A stretch of DNA of 64,000 nucleotides from Saururus chinensis (lineage: Eukaryota > Streptophyta > Magnoliopsida > Piperales > Saururaceae): positions 38,252,014 through 38,316,013 of the forward strand of contig CP141144.1 in NCBI GenBank assembly GCA_035235625.1. Direction: 5' to 3'. Both the position numbers and the translations under genes were made by a program. Under the pieces are notes generated by a model. It was not told the DNA's origin and did no database searches. It saw only the letters and a list, made by a program, of their open reading frames with translations. Below are positions 45,886-58,314 of this stretch, piece by piece; positions within the stretch are counted from its first letter, which is position 1; every line of letters starts with the position of its first letter.

Positions 45886-47659
45886 GTTTCATGTGTGTCT
45901 GGCTGAAGACAGTAAACTTAGCGCTCTTGGGAGGCAACCCAATTTTAGGTTTTGATAGTTATTTTGTTTACATTTGTAGTTAGTATTTTTATTTTTATTT
46001 TTTTAATTAGTTTTTTATTACTCTAATCATTATTAGGGTGTGCTTATTTGATTCATTATTGATTTACCCTTATATGATTATGTTTGTGCTTTATTAACCA
46101 TTTTTCTTTTGATAGCTATGTCTATGAGCACATCAAGAGAGGTACTATCTTTTCTTTTTCCTCTTTACTTATTTTAACAGTTGTCATTATTTTCTTTTAT
46201 ACATTGAGGACAATGTTTAGTTTAGGTTTGGGGGTATAGAAAGATATTTTTAGTTTTTGTTTAGAGTATGTGTTTTAGTTTTAGTTAAAAAAAATGATGA
46301 AAAAAAAAATTTATGTTTTTGCTTATTTACATTGATGTTTCTTTTAGATGTGACTTTATTTAATGATATCAGTCTATTTAGAACATGTTTATATGACTTG
46401 ACGGATTTAATAATTTTGAGTTCTGATTACATCATATTGGTTTATTATGCTCTTATTTTGAAAAATTGGAAAGACATTTGTCTAAGTGAGAATTTGAGCC
46501 CTTGATTATGATCTTACATCTTGGTGGATATCATTGAAACTAAGTAATTATTTTCTTATGAGAGTAAAACTTTGGCATGATCTAGTAGTATTCATGTTAT
46601 CATAATAGAGTTTTGAGCTTGACTATTCCTATTTTGTAGAATAGTCTAGACTTTCTATCGTCATAATTAAGGTTGATTGTATAATGTGCTTGGAAGAAAA
46701 AAAGAGAAAAAAATTGAGTTGAAAAAAAAGAAGAATGAAAAAAAAATTGTAAATAATAAAATATAGTCTCTCTATTGAGTAGACCGGGACTCGGCATGCC
46801 TCACTAAGCATAGGGTGTTCGAGTTAAAAGGTAGAGTTGACTAATTTATGACATGCATAGCCTTGAAGCCTATTTGGTTTAAGTTATTAAGCCTGAGGGG
46901 TGCTTCAACACCTAGTGCCCTGAGCCAACTGGATTGGGAGTCACTGGCCTAACACTTGTTACATAGATCTTATAGAAAGCTTAAGAAGGCTAAGCCTTAC
47001 ACATGTCATATGAGATGAACATAAAATTCTAGTAGGACATTATGCAGTTATATCCTGAATAGGTTGTCAGGTGGTCTAGGGTGTTTTATTTTTCAAGGAA
47101 GGTTTTGCATGATTCTCTATTATGATTTCTTGAAGATGAATGGATGCTAATGTCTATTTTTTAGTATTAAATTGAAATTGCTGAGTGGACATGAGACACA
47201 TTGAGTTGTTCAATTCATGAAATTGGGATTATATAATTACTTGGCAATGTCTGTTTTGAAAAAAAACTATTATTAATGTATGAGTACTTGCCACCAATAT
47301 GAAGTTGTCAAAATGAATTATTATTTTAGAAGAAAAGTTGTATTAAGCATTACATTTACATATGATTGATTTTATTAAATGAAGTCACATGTGTAGGAGG
47401 AGTTGATCTGTGAATTTTCTGTGGTGTTAATTTTAGTTTTTTTTTAACTTTTTGGTTTTGAATTTTGTGGGTAGATTCACTGCAAACCCTCACGAGACTA
47501 TAACTCGTCCACTAGTGTAAGCTAGGGGTTTAAAGGCTTGTTGCATATGCTAAATGCAATCGAGATTTCCTGCGGAAGTGGAGTAGTTAGTTTTGAGTTT
47601 TCTGTTATTTTTATTTTAGTTTTGCTCGAGGACTAGCAAAATATAAGTTTGGGGGTATT
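45886..47659 (+). other. Athila non-coding 3' interior
   Basis: There is no coding domain. It contains GGGAGGCAACCCAA (45932), GAGGACAATGTTTAG followed by GTTTGGGGGT (about 46206-46237), and at 47626-47659 GAGGACTAGCAAAATATAAG leading to TTTGGGGGTATT, the polypurine tract just before the 3' LTR. The two similar tracts suggest an internal duplication or a relic of an older LTR edge. Confidence 0.7.
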
Positions 47660-49496
47660 TGATATTCATGATTTTTATATATTTAATATGGCTATTTACC
47701 TTATTTTCTAGTGTATGATTAGGTTAATTAAGAGTTAATTAGGGTTTATTTGTGTTAAGATAGATATTAGTAGTATGATTTAATTATTAGTTAATTTAGG
47801 TAATGTTAATTGTTTAAGATTGGATTTGAATAAAATCAGTGTTCTTCAAATGTCTTATACGTTTGAATTATGATTGTTTATGTGATTTAGGTAATGCACG
47901 TTTCCTAAGGTATGTGGACGATGTTTAGAAAAATTTACAATACTCTATACATGCTTAAAAGTGATTTGGATAATTTTCTGGACTTGTGGATAGGTTGAAA
48001 ATATATATGGACATGAACAGAAATACTTAATGAGCAGAGAAGAAATCTGGACGAGTTCTTGGACAGAAATTGAACAAAAACGCCCAAATTGTAGTAACTT
48101 GATTTTGAGTGAAATTGAATACGAATTTGAACAAATAAATTGGGCCTTTCAATACCCATTTTAATTTAGTTAATGAATAACATGTTCAAAGTGTAGAATT
48201 GAAGAATGAAAGCTGATTTTCGTAGTTGCCATTGTTAAACACGAACAAAAGAGAATGAAGAAAGAAAATCGGAAATAAAGTAAGAAAGAATTGAGCAACA
48301 AAAAAGCTTATTAGAGGAATGTTTAAACATAGCAAGGAGCTCTTATTTTGGGGCGGAATTGAGACTTAAACAAGGAAAATAGTTGTTGTCCATACATTTA
48401 TTTAAAGGCAGAGAATTGCAGAGAAGGGGAGAGGAGAATAGAACGAACCAGAGCCAAATTCCTTGAATCCCATCCTTTGAAATTGATGAGAGAACACTTT
48501 GAAAGTAGTAGTTAAAGTCCCAAGCCAGAGGAACGAAGAAGCAGAAACAAAATTTTCAGTTCGCGGATTACTGTAGCAAAACTGTTCACGGCCGGTGGTT
48601 TAAGACGATGAACAGTAAGCCGTGGTTACTGTTCACCGGTACTGTAGCAGTTCTCAATTTTTGATTTTTGCTCAATTTTTCTTCTAAATTGTAAGTCTCT
48701 TTTCAATTGTTCTAATAAAGATTTTATTGTTTTTAGATTAATGAGTAGCTAAATTTTATTGCTAAGGCTTGGATGAAACTTCATCAAGCTATAGAATTTC
48801 ATGATTATGAGACTTGATTAATTTTTCTTAATGGTGGATTTAATGTTATTTGTTTCTAGTTCTTTAATTAATGAGATTGATTTGGATATGAGTTTAGTCA
48901 TGCTTCTCTCATGATTTAAATTGGTTTTCATTAGTTTTTTTTACTTGGTTTTGTCTTGTTTAATATTGAAATTTGGTATTAGTTGTGATTTACAAATTGT
49001 GGATACAATTAATGACTTGATTTTAATCTGTTGAAGTGAGGAGAAATAAAATATTTATTTATTATAGATGAGAGCTTAATGATGATATTTTCGATAATAA
49101 CGAAAATTGAATTTTAGATTATGATGAGATGATGTGGAAATATGATCAATGATCATGCTTATGAGTTTCTATGATTTAATGAATGTGGATTCCTATGCCT
49201 TAGTATTTTATTTGATTCTTAGTGTTTACCTTATTTAAATAGTATTTTGTTTATTTTGCTTTGCTTTCTTATTCTTAGATTAAAGTTTTAGAATTTTGAT
49301 TTAGATAGTTAATTGCCTTGAACTCTTATTTGCTTTTGTTAGTTACTTTAGTCCAATTGTTATTTTTATATTTGTTAACTAGATTAGAGTTTACTTGAGT
49401 TAGATTAAATTTAGTTTTCCGATTTGAAGTCTTTGTGGGATTGACAACTACTATAGATTCATGCGCTTGCGAGTAAACAATTAAAATTTAACAACA
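47660..49496 (+). mobile_element. Athila 3' LTR, 1,837 bp
   Basis: It begins TGATATTCATG immediately after the polypurine tract and ends TTTAACAACA next to GTCAA. A promoter or leader zone with CATTTATTTAAAGGC near 48397-48411 could be the TATA region. Its last 375 bp match the shortened 5' LTR closely. Confidence 0.82.
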
Positions 49497-49501
49497 GTCA
49501 A

Positions 49502-50272
49502 TTAGAAAGAACCATCCAAAAATTAGAAGACATGCTTAGAGCATGTGTTCTTAATTGGGGAGGTAATTTGGATAGTCATTTGTCATTAGTCGAGTTTGCA
49601 TATAATAACAATTATCAAGCTAGTATTGAAATGGCACCCTTCAAAGCTTTATATTCTGGTAGACCTTGTCGATCATCTTTATGTTGGGATGAGGTTGGAG
49701 AATGACATTCAAATAGCCCAAAGTTAGAGCAATAGTCAATGGAGATTGTTCAAACTATTCACAGGAGGTTGCAGGCAGCTCAGAGTCCACAGAAGAAGTA
49801 TGCTAACAATCGACGTAGAGAATTGGAGTTTGAGGTTGGGGATTTTGTTTTTCTAAAGATATCTCCAATGAAGAGCGTGATGCTTTTTGGAATGAAGGGG
49901 AAGTTGTCTGCTCATTTCTTTAGTCCTTTTGAAATCTTAGAGCATGTTGGTGCAACAGCTTATCATCTGGCAATGCCTCCTATGCTTTCTAACATCCACA
50001 ACGTGGTTCATGTGCTAATGTTAAGAAAGTACAATAGAGATCCTGCTCATGTTGTTAGCTATGAACCTGTGGAAGTCCAAGCATACATGTTTTACATTGA
50101 AGAACCTATTCAAATTGTGGATAGGAAGGAGCACCATCTGTGAAGAAAGAATATCACCCTAGTCAAGGTTCTTTGGAAGAATCATAGAATTGAGGAAAGT
50201 ACATGGGAACACAAAGATGCGATCAAGGAGAACTACCCTCAACTCTTTGCAAGTGTGAGTTGAACTTTAAGG
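49502..50272 (+). pseudogene. Tekay pol remnant, part 2: integrase C-half and chromodomain
   Basis: The integrase reading resumes right after the Athila target repeat with LERTIQKLEDMLRACVLNWG, then SLVEFAYNNNYQASIEMAPF, the GDFVFLKISPMKS barrel region near 49838-49875, and a chromodomain with EEPIQIVDRKEHHL and VLWKNHRIEESTWEHKDAI (50100-50225). Stops at about 49703, 49731 and 50141 break the frame. The chromodomain would direct integration toward marked chromatin. Confidence 0.88.
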
Positions 50273-50299
50273 ACGAAGTTCGTTATAAGGTGGGTAGAT

Positions 50300-52197
50300 T
50301 GTAAAGCCGACTTTTAAAAAAAATAAATCGGTCCGGTTCTGAAAGAAGAAGATGGGGAGAGGAAAGCTCCTCCTTCCCCAACCCTATTTTAGTTCGGAGA
50401 AGGGAGGACTCTCCCCTCTCCCACTATGCCTCTCCTCCCCTCTCAAACACGTCTCCCATCTCCCTTCTCTATGAATTGGCCCTAGACCCTCCCCTCTTGC
50501 CCCATCCTTTCTGCCCCTTCTCTTGCTCCTGCGGGTAGCAACAAGTGTGGGTCTCTGGCGAGCAGTGATGACTGTGGTTTAGGAATTGATGACGGCTGTG
50601 GAAAGGAGGGTCTGATTTCAAGTCAATATAGGTAAAGGTGAGTTTTTTATTTGATCGATTTGCTATTTGAGATTCCCCTTTCCCTTAGACCGGTCTCCTC
50701 CTTCTCTAAGTTCGAACCCTCTCTTCACAACAGATTTCTAGGCAAGTGAAATGCCCAGAACAATTTCTTTACCTCCTATGCTTTAATTAATTAAAATATG
50801 TGCTTTGGAACTATTAATTAGAGGTGTGATTTGGTTTTAATTATAGGATTCATGAAATGTAGAAAGTTTGGATTGGTACAACCCTATGATTTATTCACTA
50901 CCAAACAAGAAATGTCACAATTAAAATGTTATTAACTGAATTAAACTTGCTCTAAGGTTGATATTTCTTGTAGATGTAATGATTTTGCTCATTTTTGTAT
51001 AGAAGCTATTGGCCAACCTTAAATGTTTCCCAGGTCTATCCTGGAGAACTACGTTTTCAACAATGTTATCTTCATACTCTCAACTGACTTATGTACTTCA
51101 ACTATGTGTTTCACAGTTACATCCCTTATATGTTTCATATTCATGCATAGTCATATTAATCCTTGAATGCCTATGGTTGGTGAATTGTAGGTGCTTTAAT
51201 AATGCATGAGATTAGGGAATTTCTTGTTATTATGCATCAGCGTGATCAATGAGGCATATAATGGGTTTTGGGGGGCCATCAAATTATTATTTTGATCTCT
51301 TTATGGCATGTGAGAGGAATGTCTTGCATAAGTGTTAGATCAAAAATTAAGAACCAACTTAAGAGTGAGAGACTAACAAGGGTAGTTAAGGTCTAAGTTG
51401 AGTGCCTTAACTTCATAATCAAGATAATAAGATTACCCAGGTGCCACGTAGGGATGAGGGTGGACCCCAGCCTTTGGCTGTTCCCTCCCAATTTTTACGG
51501 GTCATACCGAGTGCATGCGGATGGCCACCCATAGCGCTTTTGCATTGGCGCAACTCACAACTCACATAGCTAATTCTCTGGGTGATATATGGAATGGGTT
51601 GTGTGAGTATCACGTTATATGATGCATATGATGATTATGTAAATGTTATGACATGATGGATATCTAAGGATCATGTAAATGTTATGTTAAATAGTTATAC
51701 AAATATGATGACCATGGTTAGATATAACATGTTGTTACTTGAGTACTAGGTCCTTTTTATTGTATGATCGATGATTGCTTGATTATAGTACATGTTCTAT
51801 TTGAGGCACAATTACAGAGCTTTTAGCTGATGGGTGGAATGTCCATTCCACTAGGCATAATTTTGCGCACAAGTTTTTTTGTTGATTTGGATGCATAGGA
51901 ACATCAAGAAAGGATAGAGGGAGATACCGTTCACATGGAGGATTAGTGAATTAGGATAGTTTGATTATTTCCTTATAAGAATTAAAGTAGTTAAATTGTA
52001 GTAGAAGACAAACACCCTATTGGTGAAACTCCATTGATTTTGATTCAATAATATTTTAGTAGAAAGATTATTCAAGTCTTAGTTTCAATTCTTTATCTCT
52101 TGCCAGAATATTATATTGTCTTGTCACAGCTCGAATATAGGTGCACTCCGATGGTGTGGGTGGTCTTTGAACCCTACTCAAGGCTCAGATTGTGACA
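50300..52197 (+). mobile_element. Tekay 3' LTR, about 1.9 kb
   Basis: It begins TGTAAAGCCGAC after GGACGAAGTTCGTTATAAGG, where Tekay elements have their polypurine tract, and probably ends GGCTCAGATTGTGACA. The interior contains a GGTGCACTCCGATGG stretch and a pyrimidine-rich 50.35-50.53 kb zone. The right edge is chosen by likeness to Tekay LTR ends (CTCAG...GTGACA), not by comparison with a second LTR. Confidence 0.6.
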
Positions 52198-52428
52198 ACC
52201 TCCCCCTTGGTGTTTTCCTTGGCCTTATTTCCTCTTCCCATGGGACCTTGTTCGTTTGCCTGCTAGTAGCTAGGGATGGGGTCCCTCCTCTTATCCCCCA
52301 CCAGTGGATAGAGGAACATATTCCTTGTTAGTGGGCATGCAACTGGTCATCATAATTTGATCCTTTGTTGTGGGTAGGATTCTCTCTACTGCATTAGAAG
52401 CCGCAAGGTTTTTCGTCATGGCCGAGTG
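52198..52428 (-). pseudogene. LINE ORF1, part after the zinc knuckle
   Basis: Immediately left of the LARD, the minus strand codes for the His-Asp-x-x-x-x-Cys half of a CCHC knuckle (HDEKPC). The other half lies at 63549 on the far side of the LARD. The remaining 200 bases would be the region after the knuckle in DUF4283/zf-CCHC_4 proteins of plant L1-type LINEs, but are decayed, and end at the Tekay LTR. Assignment rests on the split knuckle. Confidence 0.65.
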
Positions 52429-54645
52429 TGTAACGCCCCGACCTGAGATTCGACCCAAGCCGGGGATTCCGGGAACCCAAAATCTAGGCTCCCAAAAAAT
52501 TAAACCAACCAAGAGTGGCGGAGTCTAAGTGTGAAAGTCATAACTTTCCACTACACGCTACAAAGCTTTAGCACTCCATTAGCTAGAACAAATAAATTTT
52601 TATATCTAATTTGGATCATGCCCATGTTGCCTTGCCATTAGTTGCTTACATACATATGGGATAACATATATAATGTAATTCCAATATGTTTGGATACGAA
52701 CACAATTCTGCATAACATCTATTACATGTTTTAGCCAGTACAAAATATGTATATGAGAATATTTAATCGGATTCATATGAAAATCTCATAAATCATCAAA
52801 GTTCAACACAAGCTATTAAAATAGCAGAATCACACATCTAGATCTATCACAAAGCGGAGCAAAACACTAGCAAAATCACACATCCCACAGAACAAAACAC
52901 ATCAAGGCAAATCACATCAGATCATATCAAATCTTATCTAACCATGTGAGATCATATCAGATTAGGTCGAAGTAATATCCCATAGCAGATCATGCATAGC
53001 AAAACAATTCAGAGTAAAGCATATCATAACACATCATATCATAGTCGAGCATATCAAAACACATCAATTCAGAGCAAAGCATATAACTCATATAATTGTA
53101 TATAAACTCAGGAAGTAAGAAACACTTACTCCTCTAAGATTTTGAAAGTAGTCATGTACAGAGTTGCTGCTTCCTTCAAGGCTTCCTCTCCTTCAGAGAT
53201 GGCATGTGGAGCCTCCTCTAGGTCTATTACATTTCTCTCAATTCGTCTGAAGGCAATAGACATGCACTCCCCTTTCCCAAGGCTCTTCTTACTATTTTAT
53301 GCTTGAAGCGATAGACAAAACCTCTCCTTACCAGGAGGACTTCATACTTCCCGTGCCTATAGGTAGCAGATTGAACCTCCCCTTACACGGAGACACTTCC
53401 CACTTCCTGTGCCTGTAGGTGGCTGACAAAACCTGCCCTTATCTGGAGACACTTCACACTTCACGCACTTGTAGTTGGCAGACAAAACCCCCCCTTACCC
53501 GGATACACATTCCACTTCCAGCCCCCGCAGATAGCGGACAAAACCTCCCCTTACTTAGAGATACTTCTCTCTCTATGTACCTGTAGGCGACAAAAAGAAC
53601 CTCCCCTAACCTAGAGAGATTTTTCTTTTTCAGCGCCCATAAGCTAGACAAAACATCCCCCTACTCAGGGATGTTTCTCACACTGTGTGGATTCGATGGA
53701 GGACAAAGCCTCCCCTACTCCGAGCCACTTCTCTCAATGTAGCCGATGATGGAGCCTCCTCTTTCGCTAGTATGCTTCTCTCTCTTTGGGGCTTGAGGGT
53801 GGCAAATAAAGCCTCATCTTGCCCCAAGATGTTCCCACCTTCTAGGGACTCCAACACATGAAATGGACTATGTCATTGTATAGACCACCCTTAAATTAGC
53901 TAAAAATGCCTTTTGAATGGACAAAAACAGACTCTGAATATGAACTTGAAAACCCCCCAGAAGTTACATAAGTTTCCTATTTATAGAGGAAAGCCCGAGA
54001 GCACACAAAAGATGAATGGATATGCACCCGCCATGCATAGTGTGCTTGTGAGATGCGCGAGGCACTAGCCTTGCGCATTCGCCCTGCGAACAGTGTTGTG
54101 CAAGAGCCGGTTGCATTATGCGGGCCCTGTCATGCAGATGGGTGGGCTGAGATGACACAGGCCCACATGCCCCCCGCACCATGCGATGCTGTGCCAAGCT
54201 CTGGGCAGCTCGGCTGACTCCATACACTGGCGTCATCGATGGTGCCAGCTATTTTTTCATTTTCTACTTATTTTAATATTATCCCATATTATTTTATTCC
54301 AATAATATCTTAACTTCAAAACATGATAACTTCCTAACATGAAGTCGGAATTGTGCGCTCTTGGTACCGATGGACTCGTATCGACAAGCCCTTTAAAACT
54401 AGAGCACATATGGGTAGGTTATCCTATACTTTTTAAGTGCGTTCCGCCCATGTGGCATGCTTCCCAAGCTCATAACTTATGTTCCCAACCTCCATTTTGC
54501 ATGTTATTCGATTCATTACGCTCGTCCATTCAAACTCTAGCTATATGGAGATTGCATCCCTTGAACCCCCCTAAAACTTAACTAAAAATTATATAATTAT
54601 CCCTAACCCCTCGTATTAGGGGTAATCGAAAAATGGGTTGTTACA
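52429..54645 (-). mobile_element. LARD 3' LTR, 2,217 bp
   Basis: On the plus strand it runs from TGTAACGCCCCGACC to GGGTTGTTACA. It is uninterrupted and aligns along its length with the other LTR; it retains the empty CACTA site GATCATATCAG near 52947. The stretch GCCTTTTGAATGG... to CCTATTTATAGAGGAAAG (about 53908-53987) holds a TATTTATA box on the plus strand, also present in the other LTR at 62912. Confidence 0.88.
53190..53830. repeat. About 66-bp tandem array in LARD LTR
   Basis: Roughly nine degenerate units share ACAAAACCTCCCCTTACC, GGAGACACTTC and a TGCCTGTAGGTGGC-type phrase. The matching array in the other LTR is at 62030-62770. Confidence 0.85.
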
Positions 54646-57134
54646 TTTTCCCCCCTTAAACAAATTGCATCCTTGCAATTCACCGAAAACACTCTCTCGA
54701 ACATAACAAAATCAAAATATAATCTGGCCGTTATTTGGATAGCAATCACAAACATAATTCCGATAATTTGTTATCAGACAAAGCATTCAGAAGCACAATC
54801 GGATAATTTAAGATCAGATAGAACACTTTAAACAAAAATTGATTATTACTTCAAAACTAGATAAATCATTATTTGGAGTCAAAACACAACATAGCAAATC
54901 AGAACTAAGCAGATCTCTTCAAAGACAAATCCAAAATTCTCGTAATATCTGATAACCCATGCATAATCACAATCCAATAATTTTTCATCGGATATATTAT
55001 TTCTAATAAATTCAATTATTAACTTAAAATCAGTTCATTTACTTTCAGAATCACAGCAGAGCAAATCAGCTCGAAACACATCAAAGAAAAATAGATAGAT
55101 TAGAGACTGTGATACCAAACGGTGTTCCTCCAACACTAATGGGTCAATTGGGAGGCTTACAAAGATAGAAGCTTTCCCATGATGGTCCATACCGATATGT
55201 GTGCATCACTTGCTGATTATTTTTCTCGGTTGGCATCTCACAAATTACTCCACAAGTCACGATGCCTAATGGCCTTCCCTTGCACTCATGGGGCAACGGG
55301 AGGTCAAAAGGATAGGAGGTTTCCCATGATGCTCCGCACCAATGCGCACTACTTGCCGATTATTTTCCTCGTCTAGCATCAACACATTAGTCCCTAGTTC
55401 TCTAACCAAGGGGCTAAATAGACACACAAGCGCTCGTGTATCATCATATGCATTAAATCATTTTTAAACATAACTTTTTTCAGAAAACAGAGCTATAAAT
55501 CAGGCTTGAGCAAAATATGCCATAGCACTAAAATTCCTTCAGAAAGCATCGGTTTAAAACTTTAAAAACCCCTCACTCCCTCTAGGATGTTCAATTTGCA
55601 AAACAAATGCTTCTATTAGATTCAAAATAGGCATTTTACATTATAGTCAAGACGTACATTCCATTTTCCAATCATGCTCAGAATAAACATTCGAAACCAA
55701 ACCAGACTTGAAATTGAAAATTCATCTCTATACAAGTGGATTAACGTAGGAGATACCCACATACGCTGCATGTCTCATAACATGGGCGTTTGATGGTTTC
55801 TCCATATTAAGTCCACTTTCCATTGGGAATTCTTGACAAATTCAAATCATATATCAAAACACAAAGGATTTGAAACTAACTTTATATATGAAATCCACAA
55901 ATAGACTCAACCTTATAGTAATCAACTAACACGGTGTGTCCCATAACATGGGAATTTGGTGGTTCCTCTTTGGGAATTCCACCATTTTTTGAAAACAACT
56001 TTACTCTAAGTTAAAGAGAACTTTCAAAATATAGACATTTTGAAATTGATGTTTATTTGAAAATACTAGCAGAAACTATCTTTAGAGTGATCCACTAACA
56101 CTTCATGTCTCAAACCACGAGCATTTGGTGGTTTCTCTCAGGGAGTTCCAGTTTTTTTCAAAATAATTACTAACTTTCACACAGATTCATTCTAAGTTAA
56201 AGTGAATCTTTCAAAATGTAGATGTTTTGAAAATGAATTTTATATAAATTCACCGGCAAGGCTAACCCTAGAGCTTTCCACTAACTAGTCACATCCCACA
56301 CCATGGTTGTTTGGTGGTCACTCTTAGGTAGTTCTACCATCTTTTAAATAGATTAATTTCTTAATCAAATACATTTCCAAAAATAGATAATTGGCAATCG
56401 AATTTTATTTCAATACTTCGGTAGAATTAACCATATAGTCATCCACTAACACCTCGTGTCCCATATCATATGTCTTTGGTGGTTTGTCTTTGGAAATTCT
56501 ACCATCTTTCAAAACAGTTTCACTCACATATATTTTTCAAACTTCAGGCCATTCAAAATTGAATATCAAAATGTGTAATTCAAAATTGAAGTTACTAGAA
56601 ACACTATAAAACTCATATAATGAATTCCAAATTGAGATTTTCAATCGATTCAATTTAAAAATCAAAATTTGTATAAAACCTGATGCAACATGTTTAGACA
56701 TAAATTTTTAATAATTTCTAATTCAGAATAAAAATTCATAAAATCTATGTGCGCATCAAATGCCTTAACACACATAGAGGACAGAAATTCAAAATCACTT
56801 TCAAAATCGGAGTTCGTATTGAATCTGATTTTACACATACAAAAACAAAATATTCACAATTAGAGTTCATATTAAAGTCAATGTCACACAATTAGAACAA
56901 AAAATTCAAAATTGGAGTTCGTATAATCCAATATACATCACACATGTAGAACAAAAAGTTCAAAATCGGAGTTCGTATTAAGTCTGATATCACACGTAAA
57001 GTCCCAAAATCGGAGTTTGTATTAAATCCAATACAACACAGTAGAAACAAACTTTAAAATTAAAATTTGAATCAAATCAATTTACATATCAAAATATTTT
57101 CCTCTCGCAGACAAAGCAAAGCTCTGATACCATT
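54646..57134 (-). other. LARD interior, non-coding, built of tandem arrays
   Basis: Between the LTRs there are three different repeat arrays and no coding domain: two copies of a 145-bp unit (about 55108-55380, key phrase TTTCCCATGATG), five copies of a 170-178-bp unit (about 55740-56520, key phrase TTTGGTGGTTTCTC), and about five copies of a 55-60-bp unit (56785-57045, key phrase AAAATCGGAGTTCGTATT). Confidence 0.85.
57121..57132 (-). promoter_or_regulatory. LARD primer binding site, initiator-Met tRNA type
   Basis: The plus strand reads GCTCTGATACCA, the complement of TGGTATCAGAGC, two bases from the LTR edge at 57135. Confidence 0.9.
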
Positions 57135-58314
57135 TGTCACACCCCGGCCCAAGATCCAACCCGAGCTGGGGATTCTAGGAACCCAAAATCTAGGTTCCTA
57201 AAAATTTAAACTAACAAGGAAAGACTGAGTTTGAGTACGAGAGTCATAATGTTCCTCTACACACTATAGAGCTTTAGGGCTCCATTGTGCATAGGCCAGA
57301 AGAAACATATTTTCATATCTAATTTGGATCGGACCAACATCGCCTTGCCGTTGATTGCCTACATACATGTTAGATAACATATAGGATGTTATTCCAATAC
57401 GATCAGATTTGAACGAAGTTTTGCCTAATGTCTACTACATGCATCAAGTAGTACAAAACACATACATCAAAATACGTATATTAAAATATTTAATCTGAGT
57501 CAAATGAAAATCTCATAAATTATTAGAGTTCAACACAAGCTATTAAAATAGTGGAATCACATATCTCGCTCTATCAAATAGCAAAGCAAAACACTAGTAG
57601 AATCACACATCCCATTCTACCAAAGAGTAGAATAGAATATGTCAAGAAAAATAACATCAGATCTCATCCGACCATATCAGATCACTCTACAACAAAACGG
57701 AGTATTAGTGATGCTTAGCTAAGCGTCACTACAAACAACTATTTGCGACGTATAAATAAGCGTCGCAAAATATTTAGCTCTTAGTGACACATTTTCATAT
57801 GCGTTGCTAATAGTTATATATTAGCGACACTTTATTATAAGCATCACTAATAGTCCCTCTATTTGCGATGCTTCATATAACTTGTCACTAAAAGATACAT
57901 ATTTTAAATAAAAGAAAAAAAATATAACTATTAGTGACGCTTTTCATAAGCGTCGCTAATAGCTTTCTCAATAGTGACACATATACAAAAGCATCGCTAA
58001 TAGTGCTACTATTAGTGATGCTTACAAAAGCGTCACCAATAGTATTGAATTAAAAATTAAAAAATACAAAATTTAAATTAGTAGCGACGTTTGTTGACAA
58101 GCGTCACTGATAGCTTTATTAATTGATTTTATTTCACAAATAAATATTAAAAAAATTATAATAAACCTTCTAAATATAATATATTTTATTCAATATTTAC
58201 TATTTGTATATACAATAAATAAATAAAAACTAGTGTTAATAATTCACTATTTATATATAATATATTTTATTTGTTAAATTTTATTATTAATTTTAAAATA
58301 TAATTTATAATAAA

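Larger units (their letters stand above)
42958..49496 (+). mobile_element. Athila-type gag-protease-only retrotransposon
   Basis: It is flanked by identical GTCAA repeats (42953-42957 and 49497-49501) and carries the Athila-type primer site TGGCGCCGTTGCCGGGGA (43356-43373), complementary to plant tRNA-Asp. Gag and protease are coded at 43501-45885, and the interior then runs about 1.8 kb without reverse transcriptase or integrase. The sequence GGGAGGCAACCCAA (45932) and GTTTGGGGGT tracts are typical of Athila 3' regions. The 5' LTR is 392 bp, whereas the 3' LTR is 1,837 bp. As a gag-only element with LTRs it fits the TR-GAG idea of non-autonomous elements using proteins of a complete partner. 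Confidence 0.88.
40907..52197 (+). mobile_element. 5'-truncated Tekay/Del-type chromovirus, interrupted by Athila derivative
   Basis: The element keeps reverse transcriptase, RNase H, integrase, chromodomain and one 3' LTR; gag, protease and the 5' LTR are gone. It is split at 42957/49502 by a 6.5-kb Athila-type insertion, and the integrase reading continues directly across that insertion. The chromodomain and long LTR fit the Tekay/Del lineage. It has no matching left end, so its target site is unknown. Confidence 0.85.
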
